A stretch of DNA of 64,000 nt, from assembly GCF_900105685.1 (NCBI RefSeq), contig NZ_LT629781.1:2046001-2110000 (forward strand), given 5' to 3'. The notes under the pieces were generated by a model that was not told where the DNA came from, made no database searches, and saw nothing but the letters and a program-made list of their open reading frames with translations. Positions 61,202 to 64,000 of the stretch are shown one piece after another. Position 1 is the stretch's first letter. Every line of letters starts with the position of its first letter. The DNA is from Verrucomicrobium sp. GAS474 (GTDB lineage Bacteria > Verrucomicrobiota > Verrucomicrobiia > Methylacidiphilales > GAS474). A program made the translations under genes and the position numbers.

Positions 61202-61846
61202 ATGCCTCTTCAATCTAAAACGCCCCCCCTGCTCCTCGTTGCGACAAATAATGCCGGGAAGGCCCGCGAGTTCGCTGAATTACTTGGACAAACGTGGAGA
61301 GTAGAAACACTTAGGGACCATCCGAATCTCGTTGAGGGAGTCGAGGACGGGGCCACTTTCGAGGCGAACGCGGCGAAAAAGGCGCTCGCGATCGGAAAAC
61401 AACTCGGCCCCGAAATATTGGTGCTCGCCGACGACTCGGGCCTCGAGGTCGACGCGTTGCAGGGCGCGCCCGGCGTCTACTCCGCCCGCTATGCCGGGGA
61501 GAGCGATCCGAAGCTCCGCGACGGGAAGAACAACGAGAAGCTCCTCGGCGCGTTGAAGGATCTGCCGCTGGAAAAACGGGGGGCGCAGTTCCGCTGTTCC
61601 CTCTGCCTCGTCCGGGGGGAGGAGATCATCGCCACGGCCGACGGGATTTGCCGGGGCGCGCTCCTCGACGGGCCGCGCGGGGCCGACGGATTCGGCTACG
61701 ATCCGCTCTTCGTCCCGGTGCTCGAGGGTGGGGCGCTTTCGGCGAAGACTTTCGCCGAGATGAACTCCGACGCGAAGCACGCGCTCAGCCATCGCGGGAA
61801 GGCGATGGCGCTGATGGCGGGGAAGATGCGGGGGATGGTGCTTTAG
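61202..61846 (+). CDS. rdgB: XTP/dITP diphosphatase (RdgB/HAM1 family)
   Basis: A 214-residue nucleotide house-cleaning enzyme that hydrolyses non-canonical purine triphosphates. Family marks are ATNNAGKAREF near the N-terminus (substrate loop), ADDSGLEVDALQGAPGVYSA with the catalytic Asp, GFGYDPLFVP and MNSDAKHALSHRGKA. Divergent from leuS; the stop overlaps that of the convergent unknown gene by four bases. Confidence 0.96.
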   Translation: MPLQSKTPPLLLVATNNAGKAREFAELLGQTWRVETLRDHPNLVEGVEDGATFEANAAKKALAIGKQLGPEILVLADDSGLEVDALQGAPGVYSARYAGESDPKLRDGKNNEKLLGALKDLPLEKRGAQFRCSLCLVRGEEIIATADGICRGALLDGPRGADGFGYDPLFVPVLEGGALSAKTFAEMNSDAKHALSHRGKAMALMAGKMRGMVL

Positions 61847-62397
61847 GGGGACTTCGCTTCGAGGGGCATGGCGGCGGGAATTCTTCCCGCAGCGAGATCC
61901 TGCTCGAGAATGTTGAATGCATCCTTGCGGTCATATAAATGGGCTTCGCCGTCCTTCGTGATGATGGCGACATGATAGCGAGGGAATTTCGACTTGGTGA
62001 TGAGGAAGACGGTTTTGGGCGGATCGTCGGGGGAAATGCGGAACAGAGTGAATCCGATGAATCGATCGGAGAGAGCGATCCCGGGCGGCACGGCGGGAAT
62101 TCCGGGGATGGAAAGGAGCTTTCGATCCTCTTCGCTCAGGAGGCCGTCTTTCACTAAGTAGTTGAGATAAGCCACCGCCGTGGTGCCGGGAGGGAACTCG
62201 GACGGATAGCGCGGGCGGTGTCCCTCTTTTTCATGGAGCAGAAAGGCGATCTGTTTGCCGTTGAATACCGCTTTCATGGCGACGGCTTTATTGTACTGCT
62301 CGCCAGGCCACGTATAGGGGTGAGCGAAATAGACGATGCCGACGACCGCGGCGACGACAACGCTCCACTTGAAGACGGACTTCCAAGGCGAACGCAT
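61843..62397 (-). CDS. Membrane-anchored protein of unknown function
   Basis: A 184-residue protein with one N-terminal membrane helix (VFKWSVVVAAVVGIVYFAHP) and an exported domain. The sequence MKAVFNGKQIAFLLHEKEG and LNYLVKDGLLSEEDRKLLSI recalls the exported part of pseudopilin-like proteins common in Planctomycetes and Verrucomicrobia, where such a block follows a prepilin helix, but there is no Gly-Phe-Thr-Leu-Val-Glu cleavage site. Base composition is less GC-rich than the neighbours. Function unknown. Confidence 0.65.
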   Translation of the reverse strand: MRSPWKSVFKWSVVVAAVVGIVYFAHPYTWPGEQYNKAVAMKAVFNGKQIAFLLHEKEGHRPRYPSEFPPGTTAVAYLNYLVKDGLLSEEDRKLLSIPGIPAVPPGIALSDRFIGFTLFRISPDDPPKTVFLITKSKFPRYHVAIITKDGEAHLYDRKDAFNILEQDLAAGRIPAAMPLEAKSP

Positions 62398-62447
62398 AGG
62401 ATCAGCCTAGGATGATGTGCCCCATTCGGGCAATATCTGTCTTGGCC

Positions 62448-63371
62448 CTAGCTATGCAGGAACCGCTCCGCGTCGATCGCCGCAGCACACCCCATCCCCG
62501 CCGCCGTGATCGCCTGGCGGTAGACGGAGTCGGCGCAGTCGCCTGCGGCGAAGACGCCTTCGACGTTCGTCCGGCTCCCGTTCTTCAGCTGGACGTAGCC
62601 CGCCTCGTCGAGGTCGATCTGGCCTTTGAAGAGGGCGGTGTTCGGGATGTGGCCGATGGCGATGAAGACGCCGGCGCAATCGAGGTTGCGGGTCTCGCCG
62701 GTCACGGTGTCCTTCAGGCGGACGCCGGTGACTTTGCCTTCACCCTGGCCGAGGACTTCCTCGACGGCGGCGTTCCAGATCGGCTTGATCTTCGGGTTCG
62801 CGAGGGTGCGGTCGGCCATGATCTGCGAGGCGCGGAGGCTGTCGCGGCGATGGACGAGGTAGACCTCGGAGGCGAAGTTCGTGAGGTAGGTCGCCTCCTC
62901 GCAGGCGGAGTCGCCGCCGCCGACGACGACGAGGGGCTTGTTGCGGAAGATCGGGAGCGCGCCGTCGCAGGTGGCGCAGTAGGTGACGCCCTTGTTCTCC
63001 AGCTCGTGCTCGCCGGGGACGCCGAGGTGGCGGTGGCCCGCGCCGACGGAGATGATGACCGACTTCGCCTCGATCACGTCGCCGTCGACGGTGATCTTGA
63101 AGGGGCGGGAGGAGAAATCGACGCTGTCGACGACGCTCATGTACTGGACGTTCGTCCCGAAACGCTTCGCCTGTTCCTGGAGGGCGACCATGAGGTCGTT
63201 CCCGTCGATGCCCTGGGGGAAGCCGGGGTAGTTCTCGACGATCGTCGTCGTCGTGAGGAGGCCGCCGGGCTGCTGGCCGGTGACGAGGAGGGGCTTCAGG
63301 TTGGCGCGGGCGGCGTAGATGGCGGCGGTCCATCCGGCGGGGCCGGAACCGATGATGACGAGGTTTTCCAT
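62448..63371 (-). CDS. trxB: Thioredoxin reductase
   Basis: A 307-residue FAD/NADPH flavoenzyme that reduces thioredoxin. FAD motif GSGPAG (8-13), redox pair CATC (132-135, VTYCATCDG), NADPH-binding GGGDSACEEA and the C-terminal GDCAD FAD motif are all present. Start at the ATG at 63371, as a 15-residue upstream extension is Pro/Phe-rich and unlikely. It lies behind the AhpC gene on the same strand but with a terminator between them. Confidence 0.96.
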   Translation of the reverse strand: MENLVIIGSGPAGWTAAIYAARANLKPLLVTGQQPGGLLTTTTIVENYPGFPQGIDGNDLMVALQEQAKRFGTNVQYMSVVDSVDFSSRPFKITVDGDVIEAKSVIISVGAGHRHLGVPGEHELENKGVTYCATCDGALPIFRNKPLVVVGGGDSACEEATYLTNFASEVYLVHRRDSLRASQIMADRTLANPKIKPIWNAAVEEVLGQGEGKVTGVRLKDTVTGETRNLDCAGVFIAIGHIPNTALFKGQIDLDEAGYVQLKNGSRTNVEGVFAAGDCADSVYRQAITAAGMGCAAAIDAERFLHS

Positions 63372-63401
63372 GGAAGTGGGGGAAGAAAAGATAAAGGGAA
63401 A

Positions 63402-63431
63402 GGGCGGGAACGGCAAGGACCGTCCCCGCCC
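63402..63431 (-). terminator. Intrinsic terminator between ahpC and trxB
   Basis: A twelve-base stem (GGGCGGGGACGG with CCGTTCCCGCCC on the minus strand, one G-U pair) and a six-base loop, followed by TTTCCCTTTATCTTTTC. It would end ahpC transcripts or allow partial readthrough into trxB. Confidence 0.75.
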
Positions 63432-63452
63432 GCGAGGCGGCGATCGCCGGGC

Positions 63453-63992
63453 CTAGCCGACGGTCAGCGGCTGCTGGCCGGGACGCCACGCGCAGGGCAT
63501 GAGGCCGCCGTGCTGGAGGGCGTCGAGGACGCGGAGGACTTCCTTCGGCTCGCGGCCGACGTTGAGGTCGGTGATGTAGACGAAGCGGATGATCCCCTCG
63601 GGATCGATGATGTAGGTGGCGCGCTGGGCGACGCCCTCGACGGGGTCGAGGATGTTCAGGGCGGCGCAGAGCTCGCGCTTGATGTCGGCGAGCATCGGGA
63701 AGGGGAGGTCCTTCAGCTCGGGATGGTGGGTCCGCCAGGCGAGGTGGACGAACTCGGAATCGGTGCTTGCGCCGAGGAGCTGCGCGTCGCGCTCGGCGAA
63801 TTCCTTGTCGAGGGCGCCGAAGGCGGCGATCTCCGTCGGGCAGACGAAGGTGAAGTCCTTCGGCCAGAAGAAGAGGACCTGCCACTTGCCCTTGTAGCTC
63901 TGGTCCGTGATCTGGACGAAGGCGTGGTTGATATCGGTGGAGACGGTGGCCTTCAGGCTGAAGGCGGGGAGTTTGAGTCCGACGCTGGGCAT
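63453..63992 (-). CDS. ahpC: Peroxiredoxin (AhpC-type 2-Cys)
   Basis: A 179-residue peroxide-reducing enzyme. The peroxidatic Cys51 lies in FVCPTEI with the conserved Thr and the preceding PKDFTF; the resolving Cys167 is in LMPCAWRPG near the C-terminus, as in AhpC. ASTDSEFVHLAWR and PFPMLADIKRELC are family blocks. It is complete, with the ATG at 63990-63992 close to the window edge. The neighbouring thioredoxin reductase suggests that it is recycled through thioredoxin or a similar carrier rather than AhpF, though that is inferred from context. Confidence 0.93.
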   Translation of the reverse strand: MPSVGLKLPAFSLKATVSTDINHAFVQITDQSYKGKWQVLFFWPKDFTFVCPTEIAAFGALDKEFAERDAQLLGASTDSEFVHLAWRTHHPELKDLPFPMLADIKRELCAALNILDPVEGVAQRATYIIDPEGIIRFVYITDLNVGREPKEVLRVLDALQHGGLMPCAWRPGQQPLTVG

Positions 63993-64000
63993 GGTGGTGT

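Noticed and set aside
58792-61218. 808-codon plus-strand ORF opposite leuS
   Set aside because: It is an acidic, Gly/Val-rich antisense shadow without family features.

Overview
The window is GC-rich and densely coded, and most likely comes from a member of the Verrucomicrobiota. Several things point there: a four-gene Verru_Chthon cassette (B, C, A, D) beside a PEP-CTERM beta-strand-repeat protein; a Minf_1886-type protein of the kind restricted to Verrucomicrobia and Planctomycetes; LacI regulators next to secreted polysaccharide hydrolases; and a KDO transferase, which implies a Gram-negative outer membrane. No rRNA, tRNA, CRISPR array, transposase or phage gene was seen.

Layout. 1-3.4 kb: SGNH esterase (5' end outside the window), GH28 pectinase-type hydrolase and a LacI regulator. 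3.5-11.2 kb: the PEP-CTERM beta-strand-repeat protein followed by the Verru_Chthon cassette, a tight pseudopilin-like operon. 11.2-17.5 kb: a GH50/agarase-like enzyme with a CBM9-like tail, a GH26-like enzyme, a sugar isomerase-like protein and a CE7 esterase. 17.5-20.4 kb: a YfgM-like protein, KDO transferase and a secreted TPR-type protein. 20.8-24.6 kb: MntR divergent from MntH and a ClC antiporter. 24.7-29.1 kb: an HlyD/NodT efflux pair and a chemoreceptor. 29.1-32.6 kb: two small exported proteins, an Rrf2 regulator, cysteine synthase, a degenerate M14-like protein and YezD. 33.0-35.5 kb: phosphomannose isomerase and an AsmA-like protein. 35.7-41.8 kb: a plus-strand run with a helical exported protein, an ABCG-like ABC pair, a small OB-fold-like protein and a sugar-binding-type periplasmic protein. 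41.8-53.9 kb: a type II secretion cluster, with gspE-gspF leftward and gspG-H-I-J-K-L-M, a GspC/PilP-like gene and gspD rightward. 54-64 kb: DUF1844, M16 peptidase, an AT-rich small membrane ORF, Minf_1886, a 56-residue membrane ORF, leuS, rdgB, an unknown, trxB and ahpC.

The genes suggest a polysaccharide-degrading bacterium: extracellular or periplasmic hydrolases, a secretion system that could export them, and two independent sets of pseudopilin-like proteins. Three intergenic stretches carry related copies of a noncoding repeat. Two of these (about 20.5-20.8 kb and 32.8-33.0 kb) are near full length and inverted relative to each other; a partial copy lies near 15.5 kb. Candidate regulatory sites include a perfect palindrome between mntR and mntH, a shared TCCnATAGG box upstream of cysK and yezD, and recurrent intergenic GTTAAC cores.

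All functional calls come from reading translated sequence and recalling family motifs; no database search was run.
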